From Papaver somniferum (Eukaryota; Streptophyta; Magnoliopsida; Ranunculales; Papaveraceae): 64,000 nucleotides of DNA. Each line of letters opens with the position of its first letter. The first letter of the stretch is position 1. The position numbers and the translations under genes were made by a program. The notes beneath the pieces are model-generated. The model made no database searches, was not told the DNA's origin, and saw nothing but the letters and a program-made list of their open reading frames with translations. This document shows positions 47,556-57,715 of the stretch, one piece after another. The DNA is taken from the NCBI RefSeq assembly GCF_003573695.1, contig NC_039359.1:154930210-154994209 (forward strand), given 5' to 3'.

Positions 47556-48074
47556 TGTAGGATTCAAATATCGCATAATAGTAAAGCTTGCGAGAATGTA
47601 GCAGAGCCTGCGAAATTGTAATGAGAGCCTGAGAGAACGTAGCACGGGATCCGAAAATGGGGGAATATGAGCTGTACTCCACTACATATGAGCTGTCATC
47701 CACTATGTAATATCCTATATAAAGAGAAAGGTAGGAGAGAGAGAAGGGAGAGACACACTTTGTAGAGAGACACGTTTTGTAGAGAGAGAAAGGGAGGTCA
47801 ACCTTCTCTTTTGTATTCATCTTCTTCCTCAAAAACTAGATCTAGAGAGCTCCAAATACTCATTAATGGAGTCTCAATTATAATCCATATGTAATTACAA
47901 ACAATCATAGTGAAGATCCCTAACCCCGTGAATGTAGATCACATTGATCGAACCACGTAAATCTTGTGTGTTATTCTCTATTTTCATTATCTTTATCTTT
48001 ATTTTCATATCAAATAAGTTTAGATCTAGAAATCATAGTCATGATAATACAAGGGAGGATTTCCTGCAACTACA
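47556..48074 (+). repeat. G1 3' LTR
   Basis: 519 bp from TGTAGGATTCAAATATCGC to CTGCAACTACA. TATATAAAGAG near 47714 is a possible TATA box. The last 170 bases match both arms at the G1 5' end. The first bases and the polypurine tract match the T1 family. Confidence 0.88.
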
Positions 48075-48079
48075 GACAT

Positions 48080-49096
48080 AGCTATGTGTACTCACAATAA
48101 TGGCTATTCCACACCCTAGTTATTCTAAAAACACAAGAAATAAATTCAAATAAGAAGATTTACTAGACAAAATCAAGACAAACTCGTAATGCTCATACAA
48201 GATGACTTGTCCTTACATGGTAGAATCAATCTTTTTTGCTTGGATTTATACCAAGAATATCTATCAAAGGCGTATAAAAAGATTTTCTTAACAAAGAAGA
48301 ACAACAAAGTCATTAACGACCATGCACCATAGTTCACAAAACATGATTGTGAACATTCAAGAATCCCATAGCAATGCGTACTACTGCCCATTCTTGAACT
48401 TCCTTCTTTGTGATTCACCAAAAACATTCTTGTTAAAGCTTAAAATGAGCTTAGAAGAGTAGTACTACAAGAATCCAAGTTCCCAAGTCCAACAGAAGTG
48501 GAACAAGTGCGACGAAAAGGAGCAAAATACTAAAAAAAAAGAGACGGGACAAAGGCCAATCTTAACTCATCCAAAATCAAGAATTATCATCTTAATTTTG
48601 AAAAGAAATTCAAAGAGGAAGAGAATGCAAAAATAATGAGGTCATTCCGAGTTCGGACGAAGAAGTTACAGCCAACACAAGTTTACCGAATATTGATGTC
48701 TACGGGAAAGTATGCATACCAGTTTGCAAACGAATTCTCATGACCTGGAGCAGTATGCAAACGGTTATGCGTACTAAAATTCCTGGATTTTGATTTTAAA
48801 TGAAAAAATGCATACCTGGTATGTGTACCATGAAGTCCAAACATTCCGAATTACTATTTTCAAACATCTTAAGCACAGATCAAGTTAGGTAGAAATGAAT
48901 GATAAGCAAGGTACATGGATCATTATAAGTACTCTAAGCAAATAAAAACACAAATATTTCTCAAGTATACCTTTTTAGAAGAATCCAATCGAATTCCACA
49001 TCCTTACCGAACATAATATGTGTGCCCCAATTCTCGTGCTTCCCTCACCGTATACATAGCATGGCACTCCTTGGTGAGGATGCACTTACAACACAC
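48080..49096 (-). other. E2 interior 3' of gag, with a gypsy-LTR-like segment
   Basis: No gene. The left part continues the E-family 3' interior. From about 48466 to 48830 it is the reverse counterpart of about 4500-4860 in the G3 LTR; shared strings include GTGCGACGAAAAGGAGC and AATGAGGTCATTCCGAGTTC. It also has the GTATGCATAC-type motifs found in the LTRs. I see no duplication at its ends. Confidence 0.55.
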
Positions 49097-50566
49097 TCAA
49101 TTTGTGTTGAGGTGAACAACGTCTTGCTCACCACAAGTGACTTTTGGATTATCATGAAAAAGATCGTTTTTAGAACCTTTCACATCCAAATCCATCTTTC
49201 CAAAGAACGTATTAAGTTCCAACATCATGGATATTGCTTTCTCCATAGTCATGGAATTTTCTGGGAGATCATACCTTTTCCCACTCAAAACATCATTGAA
49301 TTTCTTTGGTATCCAGTTCTTTGTGCGTTTAGGAACAACTGGAACCTTATTCCCATTACTCTCTTCTGAAATTCTCGGAAGAGAATTGGATTGTCTATTC
49401 TTTTGCAAGTTAGTATTTCTCCAATTGGGATCATAGGATCTTGTCTTTGTCTTTAAGAAGTTATCCTTTTGATAACCATTATGATTATGAAAAGGATTCG
49501 TAAGACGTTTATAGGAAAATCTAGGTTTATCACAACACTGATTTCTTTGCCTAAAGGTTGGACAGTTACAACCTGTAACATTAAGGGGATTAGTCTTAAC
49601 ATATGATCTTGGTTTCACAACTTCTTGTGATGCCCAAACGAGAACATCATGAAGTTTCCCATTCCTTATACAAAAACGACATCTCCTTTCCAGATGACCT
49701 TTATTTCTGCAATAGTGGCAAACATAAGGAATGTTCTTACCTCGATCCGTGTATGCTGACTTTGGAGGTTGATATACTTTGCTCTTTTGAACCTTAACTT
49801 CCGGTGAGGGTATTTCACTTTTGCCATCAGTGGAAACCTTTTGTTGAGAAGAATCACTAGCCTTGACAAATTTTACCTCTTTGCTAATACTTGGAGCATC
49901 TATTCCCTTATAGCCCAATACTCGTGTATCACGATGATTTTTACTTTCTCCTAGTATAGTGTTTAACTTTATTGAACTAGTATTGAACTTTTTCAAGTCA
50001 TCTTCCAATATCTTGATTTTATCAAGAGCAACAACTAAATCATCCTCTTCTCTATCATCAAAACTAACTTGTTGAGAGTTAATCCTTGCTTCAGATTCTG
50101 CAAGTTTCTTTTCCAATGAGAAGTACTTTTGATAAAGATTATCACATTCAAGTGACTTCATACGTAGGTTTTCCTCAGAATCCTTGAGGATCGATTCGTT
50201 AGAACGATTCGAAACATAAACACCTGCGTAACATCTTCTCAATTGCTTTTTTTTCCGACAGAGAGGAGTCGGAAGAGGTGTGACATGAAAAGTTGTCATC
50301 TTCTTCTTTTCCAACAAATTCAAAACCTTAACATACTATGAGACTTCCTCATCAACCTCTCTATCAATATCTGAATCACCTTCATCAGAAAGTTCATCCA
50401 ACTGTTCTTCTAGGAGTGTTTCCCAGTTATCAGCAGTTTTTACATTAAGAGAATGTTTAGATACTGACATATATGTGACAGTTCTCTCAGGTGAATCCAA
50501 GCTTTGAAAAACATCTGGTAATTTCTGACCTGGTATGTTATTAGAGATAGACTCGTCCACAATCAT
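49097..50566 (-). pseudogene. E2 gag C-terminal part with CCHC zinc knuckle
   Basis: A 408-codon frame (50323-49097) follows a 76-codon one (50566-50336) in another register. The order is an acidic segment (DELSDEGDSDIDREV), a coiled coil (ECDNLYQKYFSLEKKLAESE), a Ser/Lys-rich linker and the zinc knuckle CHYCRNKGHLERRC (C-X2-C-X4-H-X4-C), then a basic Asn/Gln/Arg-rich tail. This is the C-terminal half of a SIRE/Maximus-type copia gag. The N-terminal capsid (UBN2-like) domain that E1 keeps is missing here. Stop at 49097; no protease or integrase follows. Nucleocapsid role: RNA binding and packaging. Confidence 0.75.
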
Positions 50567-50610
50567 ATAGCTACAAACACAGACTTATAAGGTCTTAAAT
50601 GTGTTTGAAT

Positions 50611-50622
50611 GCTCGAATACCA
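50611..50622 (-). other. E2 primer binding site, mutated
   Basis: The reverse strand reads TGGTATTCGAGC, two bases different from TGGTATCAGAGC in E3. It lies two bases from the LTR end. Confidence 0.75.
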
Positions 50623-50624
50623 TT

Positions 50625-53600
50625 TGAAAAAGCGGGGGTCTAACAACCTCACCCAATATTTCAATTAACAATCTGTATGGACTAACTCCAATATACTTTC
50701 AAGAGAATGAACTTGACAGTTAGACTCAATCTTAATAAAAAGTATATCAAAGAGTTTATATCTCAATCCCTTGATTTAATCCTTACTCAGGCAAATAGAA
50801 ATCTGCGAGTCTAATTAAATACAAGAGAAATAACTTGGATGGTACCGAAGACCAATATCCAAGGATCAATCAATTTCAATCAACAACCAAAGGTTGGATT
50901 TACCAATTGATCGATTCAACGCACAATCTGTGATATTTCTATTATATAACAAAATATAATGCGAAAAAGAAATAACACAGACACCAGAAGTTTTATTAAC
51001 GAGAAAACTGCAAATGCAGAAAAACCCCGGGACCTAGTCCAGATTGAACACACATTGTATTAAGCTGCTACAGACACTAGCCTACTACAAACTAACTTCG
51101 GTCTGGATTATAGTTGAACCCCAATCAATCTCACACTGATCCAAGGTACAGTTGCGCTCCTTACATCTCTGATCCCAGAAGGATACTACGCACTTGATTC
51201 CCTTAGCTGATCTCACCCACAACTAAGAGTTGCTACGATCCAAAGTCGAAGACTTTAATAAACAAATATGTATTACACAGAAAAGTCTACGATAATAGAT
51301 AAATTTGTCTCCCACAGAAATACCTACGAGTTTTGTTCTGTCTTTTGATAAATCAAGGTGAACATGAACCAATCCATAACCCGGACTTATATTCCCGAAG
51401 AACAACCTAGAATTATCGACCACCTAACAATAATCTTAAACGACTAGCGAAACAAGATATTGCGGAATCACAAACGATGAGATGAAGATGTTTGTGACTT
51501 CTTTTCTATCTTGCCTATCGGAGATATCAATCTCAAGCCAATCTTACGATTGTACTCGTACGATAGATACAACAAGATCATATCACACAACTACAAGAAA
51601 AGTAGTCTGGTCTGGCTTCACAATCCCAATGAAGTATTTAAGTCGTTAACCTACAGGGTCTCGAAAAGAAACCTAAGGTTAAAGGAGAATCGACTCTAGC
51701 TAACACAACTAGTATCACACAAGAGGTGCGGGGATTAGGTTTCCCAGTTGCTAGAGTTCTCCTATATATAGTTTTCAAATCAAGGTTTGCAATCCATGTT
51801 AGCTTGGTAACAAGGGGTGTCAACGGGTCCGGGTCCTCCCGGGTATCACTAGACCCGGACCCTACTTATAATGGTCGGGTCTGGTTCCTAACGGTTCCGG
51901 GTCCGGTTCCTAAACTTGTGGACCCAGAACCGGACCCGTTTAAATACCCGGGTACCTGTCGGTTCCGGGTACCCATTGGGTCTTAATAAAACTATTCAAA
52001 AAACCTCAAAAACTTAATATATTTCTCTTTTTGGCTTGGATTTAAGTAATTTTTATAAAAATTTATTATTATTTCTTATTAATGTACTAAATAAAGGTTA
52101 AATGTAAGAGAAAGAATTTAAATGAGTAAAATATCAAAGCTAAAACTAGCAAAAATACTTGTAATTTTGCTAAAAACATGAATAAAAGAATGAATAAACG
52201 GGTATCCGATACCCGCGGGTACCCAACGGGTATTACCCGTTTGGACCCGTTTAAATTCGGGTCCAATTGGGTAATTACCCGCCGGGTCCTAAGTAGCTAA
52301 TGGGTCCAAATTTAGGACCCGGAACCGGACCCAAATATACCGGGTCCGGTTCCGGGTCCAGGTCCAGGTAATGGGTACCCATTGACAGCCCTAAACAAAG
52401 TATTCAATATCCATCGTTAGATGAAAACCTTATTAGATTCAAGCTAATATCTTTAAACTGTTAGATCGAATCTTAGCTTGTTATACACAAATGAAATGTA
52501 TTTCATTTAGGTTTGAGTAACCGTTCCTAAACGTGTACACTTAGTTGGTTCACAACAGTTAACCAAATGGTTAGCCATATGAGCACTTTCATATCAACCA
52601 TATTCATCTTCACCACAACTAGTTCAAATGACTCAAATGAACTAGTTAAAGAGTTGTTCAAATGCTTAGATCTTTTGGAAGACACAATTGAAACAAAATC
52701 GGTTTGATTCACTTGAATCGATTCATGAACATTATAGCCACGGTTTGCAAAGATTGCATTCCTTATAATTTAAATGTTTAACTTCATAAACTGACCGATT
52801 TGATAAAGTAACCATCTTAAGTATGTGTACGGGTATGCGTACCTAAGCAACCAAATTTGAGTTGGTTTTTGTTTCCAACCTCAACAGAAATTCTCAGGTA
52901 GAAAACCTCTGTCAGTATGCGTACGGGTACGCATACTTAAGGTGAATTGTTACGAGTTTGTCAATTCACAAACTCAGTAGATATTCACGGACGTGAACTT
53001 CCGCTAGTATGCGTACGGGTACGCATACTTAACCTGTCTCCTTCACCAATTTTGTACACACACATATCCATACACTTGGTTCCAGGTTCATGGATTTATA
53101 CACTAATGTTTGAACACACTATATATGCTTATATCCAAAGATGGTTACAAAATCTCAACTCTATACTTCAATCATTGAAACATTCTTAGAGGATGTTATA
53201 TAGTTGTTATTCACAAACTATTTTTCATCAAAGCGATTTTCAAGATATTGAAATGTCAACATGACTTTCATCACGAGTAAAGATGAACTTGGATAAAGCA
53301 AAAGCTTACCAACACATATTTCGAGAAATAGATAGGCGAGTTAAACTCAGCTCGAAATAACAAATGTGTATAATTGAAATCTATATAGTTGTACGACTTT
53401 TGTCTCAAGAATAGGAGATAAAGTAGATAGACTTTTGAGTGATAGATAAGTGATCAAGTCTCCACATACCTTTTAGTCGATGAAGTTACACTGGTTCCTT
53501 GAGTAGTTCTTCGTCTTCATATGATGATCGCGGTGGAATCTGGATCTCAACTACACTTAACTATCCTAGTCCGAGACTTTAGCTATAAGTAGACTAGAAA

Positions 53601-53686
53601 TCAAGACATATAGTTTTGATAACTAAATTTGACAAACAAGCTTGAGATAACAACGCTTGCAAGTTCGACCGAGTAATTCTCTAACA
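50625..53686 (-). repeat. E2 5' LTR
   Basis: Starts TGAAAAAGCGGGGGTCTAAC and ends ATTCTCTAACA on the plus strand. Net of the small TIR element it is about 2.48 kb. It holds the empty version of the PMD-element site (GGTACC at 50841-50846) and a motif array at 52820-53030. Confidence 0.88.
51813..52392. mobile_element. Small non-autonomous TIR element (hAT-like), rich in GGGTACCC palindromes
   Basis: The ends are inverted: AGGGGTGTCAACGGGT on the left and, reversed, AGGGCTGTCAATGGGT on the right. Subterminal regions are dense in CGGGTACCCG-type short palindromes and GGGTCCGG/CCGGACCC repeats; the core is AT-rich. No transposase. The other E-family LTRs lack this block and read straight through GGTAACAAAGCATTCAATAT, so it is an insertion. 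The flanks (GTAACAAG / TAAACAAA) look like an eroded 8-bp duplication, which would fit hAT; family is an inference. Confidence 0.7.
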
Positions 53687-53691
53687 TATAT

Positions 53692-53985
53692 AGATATACG
53701 AGTTTTGTCTCAAATAAGAGATAAAGTAGATAGACTATTGAGTGATAGATGAGTTCAAGTCTCCACACACCTTTTGTTGATGAAGTTCCACAAGCTCCCC
53801 TTAGCAGTTCTTCGTCCTCAATCGATGAACACCGTGAAGTTTAATGCTCAACTATACTTTCTATCCTAATCTGAGACTTAGCTATAAGTAGACTAAAAAT
53901 CAAGACTTATAGTTTTGGAAACTAAACTTGACAAACAATCTTGAGATAGCAACGCTTGCGAGTTCGACCGAGTAGTGCTCTTACA
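53692..53985 (-). repeat. E1 3' LTR, right part
   Basis: It continues the LTR broken at 24836 (AGATATACGAGTTTTGTCTC) and ends GTGCTCTTACA, a mutated form of the family start TGTTAGAGCAC. ATCTCCCCCTTTGTC, the reverse polypurine tract, follows at 53986. Confidence 0.85.
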
Positions 53986-55249
53986 ATCTCCCCCTTTGTC
54001 AACTTTAGTAACAAAACTATCAATACGTATGGATTACAAAATAAATAAACTTTGTATCTTCTCATCCAAATGCTTGATCTCCTTGGTTCTTCAAAATTAC
54101 TCGAAATCTTCGTCACTTCCAAGTACTCCAGTGATTTTGAACGTGTTCAACTCAGCCTCATAGTTGTTGAAGATCCGTATCTATATCAATGAGAAATCAG
54201 TAGCTCTCAATCATTTTTATGCAGTGTCATATTATTATTACACATCATCAAAGTCCAATTGTATCACAACTTTGAAAACAATACTATGGTGATATGTATC
54301 CCTCCCCCTTAGTAAATACTTCATCTCAAATGAAAATCACTACCCCTTACATAATGATCCGCAAACCATATGTATTTGTAGTGTGAACTACATATTAATT
54401 CTCTCCCTTTTTGTCAATATAAATTGGAAAAGGTACGAAAACTAGTGGGATCCTAATGAAATTTCCATAGAGATACTTCATGACCAAAAGAGAACATATT
54501 AGCTTTGTTTCGATGATTTCACATAGCCGAAACTAGTGTATTCATCAAGGAGTTTATAAAGATACAAGAAAACTCCTACAATATTCCACAGCCGCACTCC
54601 CCCCAAAGATTATGCAATTAAGCACAAGTTCAATTTAGAACTCCCCCCCCATAAAATGTCATTCCCGAAAGAACAACAAAAGCGACTTTACTTTCACAAG
54701 AAAAGAAGGATTTCTTTGGACATTAACAAATCATATGAAACATGAATTTGTATCCAAAATACTCAATTAAATTAACCACAAGAGAACTCATGATTAATTT
54801 AATCGGAAGTGCTCACATAAGAGAACTTACGGAGCCGCACAGTATTTACACAAAGATGTGATCAGGAAAAGACCAATACTGCGGAATATTCAAAGATTCA
54901 TTCTATTTTGCATCAATATTTGCATAGAGACATGTAATAGACTTAATCTTTGTAGACAAAAGTGCATCCTATCTTCCATCAATATTTGCATAATGACATA
55001 ATAGGTTTAACTTATGTTGTCAAAAGTTCATTCTATCTTTTATCAATAAATACATATGATAGACTTAACTTTTGAGCAAATATGGGACAATCATAGTTCA
55101 CGGACGCAAACACACATATCCCATAACAAGTTGCAATATATAAAACCATAAATATTAATACTGCAAAATAATCTTCCAAATAAACTTTAGAATTTAAATA
55201 AATAAATCTAAAAACATTGCAAGATGAAAGTTGTTGGGAATAGCTATGT
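53986..55249 (-). other. E1 3' interior, no gene
   Basis: The stretch parallels 11223-12609 in E3 and 35584-36884 in E2. It holds the polypurine tract, the conserved hairpin (about 54225-54290) and several purine runs (reverse) near 54303, 54345 and 54640. No coding potential seen. Confidence 0.6.
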
Positions 55250-55753
55250 TTACTCACAGTAATTGCTATTCCAAACCCTAGTTATCCTTCTTAAAACACA
55301 AGAATAAATTCTCATAAGAAGTTTCCTAGACATTAAGGCCTCTAAAAATTCTTTATCGTCCCCGAACTCCTTGTCGTCAACAGTCATAGGAACATAAGGT
55401 TCATGAAGAAAGGAGTCAATTCCAACAAACCTTCTAGACTGATGCCAAACCAGGGACTTCTGAATTTCGAGAGTCCTCAAAACAATAACCTTTATTTGCT
55501 AAATCTCCTTTCTTGTTTCCTTCAACTCTTCAAGAACCCCAGAAAACTTCTGCAAATTAGAAGGAACAACTCTTGGTTTCCTCACATTCCTCCTTTTTCT
55601 TTTCAAAGTTGAAGGTATAGGAGATTTAACTTTTTCCTTCATGATTGATGGCTTAACAATCATATTAACATCTTTTCTATCAGAAGACATAGTGCTTGGA
55701 TTCTCCATACCAGTATGAGATTGTGAGTGGAATTCACAAATCAGACTCAACAA
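55250..55753 (-). pseudogene. E1 small ORF remnants, unknown product
   Basis: Two minus-strand frames (55753-55499, 84 codons; 55480-55250, 76 codons) are probably one broken gene. The first is Lys/Arg/Pro rich (STLKRKRRNVRKPRVVPSNL), the second acidic in the middle (MTVDDKEFGDDKEFLEALM). I do not recognise a domain. Its place matches that of the transposon-protein ORF in E3, but I see no clear similarity. Confidence 0.35.
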
Positions 55754-56185
55754 GCAATCTTGTGATAAAAAGAGTTTTCAGAGAAGGAAAAAGGAATGTA
55801 GGGTTAAGGAACCTTTATACACTAAAGGATTCCCGTACACACAATTCACAACCCTAAGGAAGGCAGAATTGTCGATTTTAACCCTCTTTTGTTGATCAAA
55901 CAGAGTAAAGTCCTTTCAATATCAATTAGATATGAAAAGATGGAAGAATTCCAAAAAGGTGAAAACAAGACCAAAAAGAATAAACATGAAAAAAATCTTT
56001 TTCTCATTTCCTAAAGCCTGAAGTGTGCAAACTCTTGTCTCTTTTTTAACCAGGCACATGAGACAAGATACACAACCAACACAATTAAGTTGTGCTGGGG
56101 TGAACAATAATTTGTCCACCATAACCTTTTTGAATGGAATTCTTAGAACCCTGTTTCACAGACTGTTTAGACCGTATTCTTTTCT
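55754..56185 (-). other. E1 spacer between gag and the small ORF
   Basis: Nothing recognised. The right part (55920-56120) is open on the minus strand for 66 codons, with a hydrophobic end, but has no recognisable motif. Confidence 0.4.
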
Positions 56186-57649
56186 CTAGTGGTCTAATTT
56201 TTTTTCTTTGGAAATTAACTTTTTCGGAGAAGAGATGAGATTACGTACCTCATACGATTTCTGGACAAGTTCGAGCTTGTTTGCTAATCGATTTGCTTTT
56301 CGTTGAAGTTTTTTGACATATCTTATCTTATGCTTGTACTTGAAATATTTGGAGAGTTCATGACCCTTGAGTGTACAATAAGAACATGTCAATGTGGAGG
56401 ATGGTTCAAACGTCATGGTTGTGCAGGATGCTAGACAAATGGTAGAACCTGAAGGATTAGAAACAAAATTTCCAGTAGACAAAGAGAAATCCACTTTATC
56501 CTCCAAGGTGGTTGAAGTTTCTCCCGGAAGAATATCGAGATTGATGTATGTATTGCTACAATTTTCAAATTCAATCTTTTCACAGAGGAGTGCAACACTT
56601 GATTTTTCGTCTTCATTAGAATCATAGTGATCAGACATTTCATCAAGAGTTGCAGCAAGACCTTTGTTTCCAGTGTATTTTCTACGATTTGGACACTCAT
56701 TTGCAAAATGACCAAATCCTTTACACTTGAAGCACTGTGGCATATCCTCGTCATCAGTATCGTCAGTATCCCTGTTTTTAGGAGGAACACGATTATGAGG
56801 TTTAACTGATGACTTAGGTTTATCTCTAGTGAACCGTTTACTTCTCTTCAAAATAAGATCTCTAAACTGTCTTGTGATCAAAGAGACTGACTTGTCAAGA
56901 TCTTCATCTGATGAATCAGTCTCAGAAGGATCTTCTTCAGAGATGCCAACACTTTTACTTTGTCAAGTAATTTAGTGTTCTTTTGTGCTTTGAATGCAAT
57001 ATCCTTTCTAGATTTGGGTATATGCTCATGATCAAAGATCATTGACTTCCCAACGAGAGTATTTATGGAAAGAACATCAAGGTTATTTCCTTCAACGATG
57101 GCATGTTTCTTAGAATCGTATCTAGATGGCAATGATCTGAGAATTTTCATCACAATGTCCTTTTTAGCAGTAGTCGTACCCAATGCAAAAGACGCATTAA
57201 AAATTTCAGAAACTTTGTTATTAAACTCATCAAATAAATCTTCATCTGCCATACGAAGGTTTTCCCAATCAGAATTTAGGTTTTGAAGCCTGGCTTCTTT
57301 TTCACAGGTATCCCGTCAAATACGGTTTCTAAGATATCCCAAACATCTTTAGATCGAGTGCACGTAGTCACATGGTACTGCATATCTGGGGTAATGGCAT
57401 GGATGATTGTATTCAATCCGTCAGAATTCTTCTTTGCAGCAAGGACTTGATAGCATCATAATCACGAATATCCTTTGGAACAGTTACAGTGCCTATCGTG
57501 ACAACCGGAGGATCATAGCCATTAACAACGTAAACCCATGATTGAAAATCACGCGCTTGAAGAAAGACATGCATAATAATTTTCCACCATAAGTAATTCG
57601 AGCCATCGAAGACTGAAGGTACGTTTATAGAGATAGAACTTCTGTCCAT
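56186..57649 (-). pseudogene. E1 gag (UBN2-type capsid plus zinc knuckle), frameshifted
   Basis: Read leftward from ATG 57647-57649: SINVPSVFDGSNYLWWKIIM is the usual copia gag N-terminus. After a frame change near 57430 follow NTIIHAITPDMQYHV and SKDVWDILETVF; from 57252 EFNNKVSEIFNASFALG and MKILRSLPSRYDSKKHAIVE, the UBN2 core. From 56881 come FRDLILKRSKRF and the knuckle CFKCKGFGHFANEC (C-X2-C-X4-H-X4-C). A second knuckle-like CSYCTLKGHELSKYF lacks its last Cys. The C-terminus is basic and helical (LQRKANRLANKLELVQKSYE). At least three frame breaks. Gag forms the particle and binds RNA. No protease, integrase or polymerase follows. Confidence 0.85.
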
Positions 57650-57701
57650 AGAGTCAGATAGCTACAAACACAAACTTATAAGGTCTTAAACGTGTTTGCT
57701 T

Positions 57702-57713
57702 ACTCTGATACCA
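57702..57713 (-). other. E1 primer binding site
   Basis: The reverse strand reads TGGTATCAGAGT, one base from the initiator-Met form, two bases inside the LTR end. Confidence 0.88.
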
Positions 57714-57715
57714 AT

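Larger units (their letters stand above)
36885..48074 (+). mobile_element. G1, T1-family gypsy-like element with a rearranged 5' end, containing G2
   Basis: GACAT flanks it at 36880-36884 and 48075-48079. The 3' end is a normal LTR (47556-48074) with polypurine tract GAAAAAGAGGCAAGA. The 5' end is not: it begins with 166 bp of the LTR's right end in reverse, then a gag fragment, then the right part of an LTR in forward orientation and a primer site. Net of G2 it is about 3.0 kb. It encodes no intact protein. Confidence 0.85.
24837..53686 (-). mobile_element. E2, second copia-family element, inserted in the E1 3' LTR
   Basis: E2 lies in the same orientation as E1. TATAT flanks it at 24832-24836 and 53687-53691. 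Its 3' LTR is 24837-25058 plus 33342-35583, its 5' LTR is 50625-53686, its primer site 50611-50622 and its polypurine tract 35584-35598. It holds three later insertions: the PMD element, G1 and a small TIR element. Net of these it is about 8.8 kb. Coding remnants are the C-terminal part of a gag only. Confidence 0.88.
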
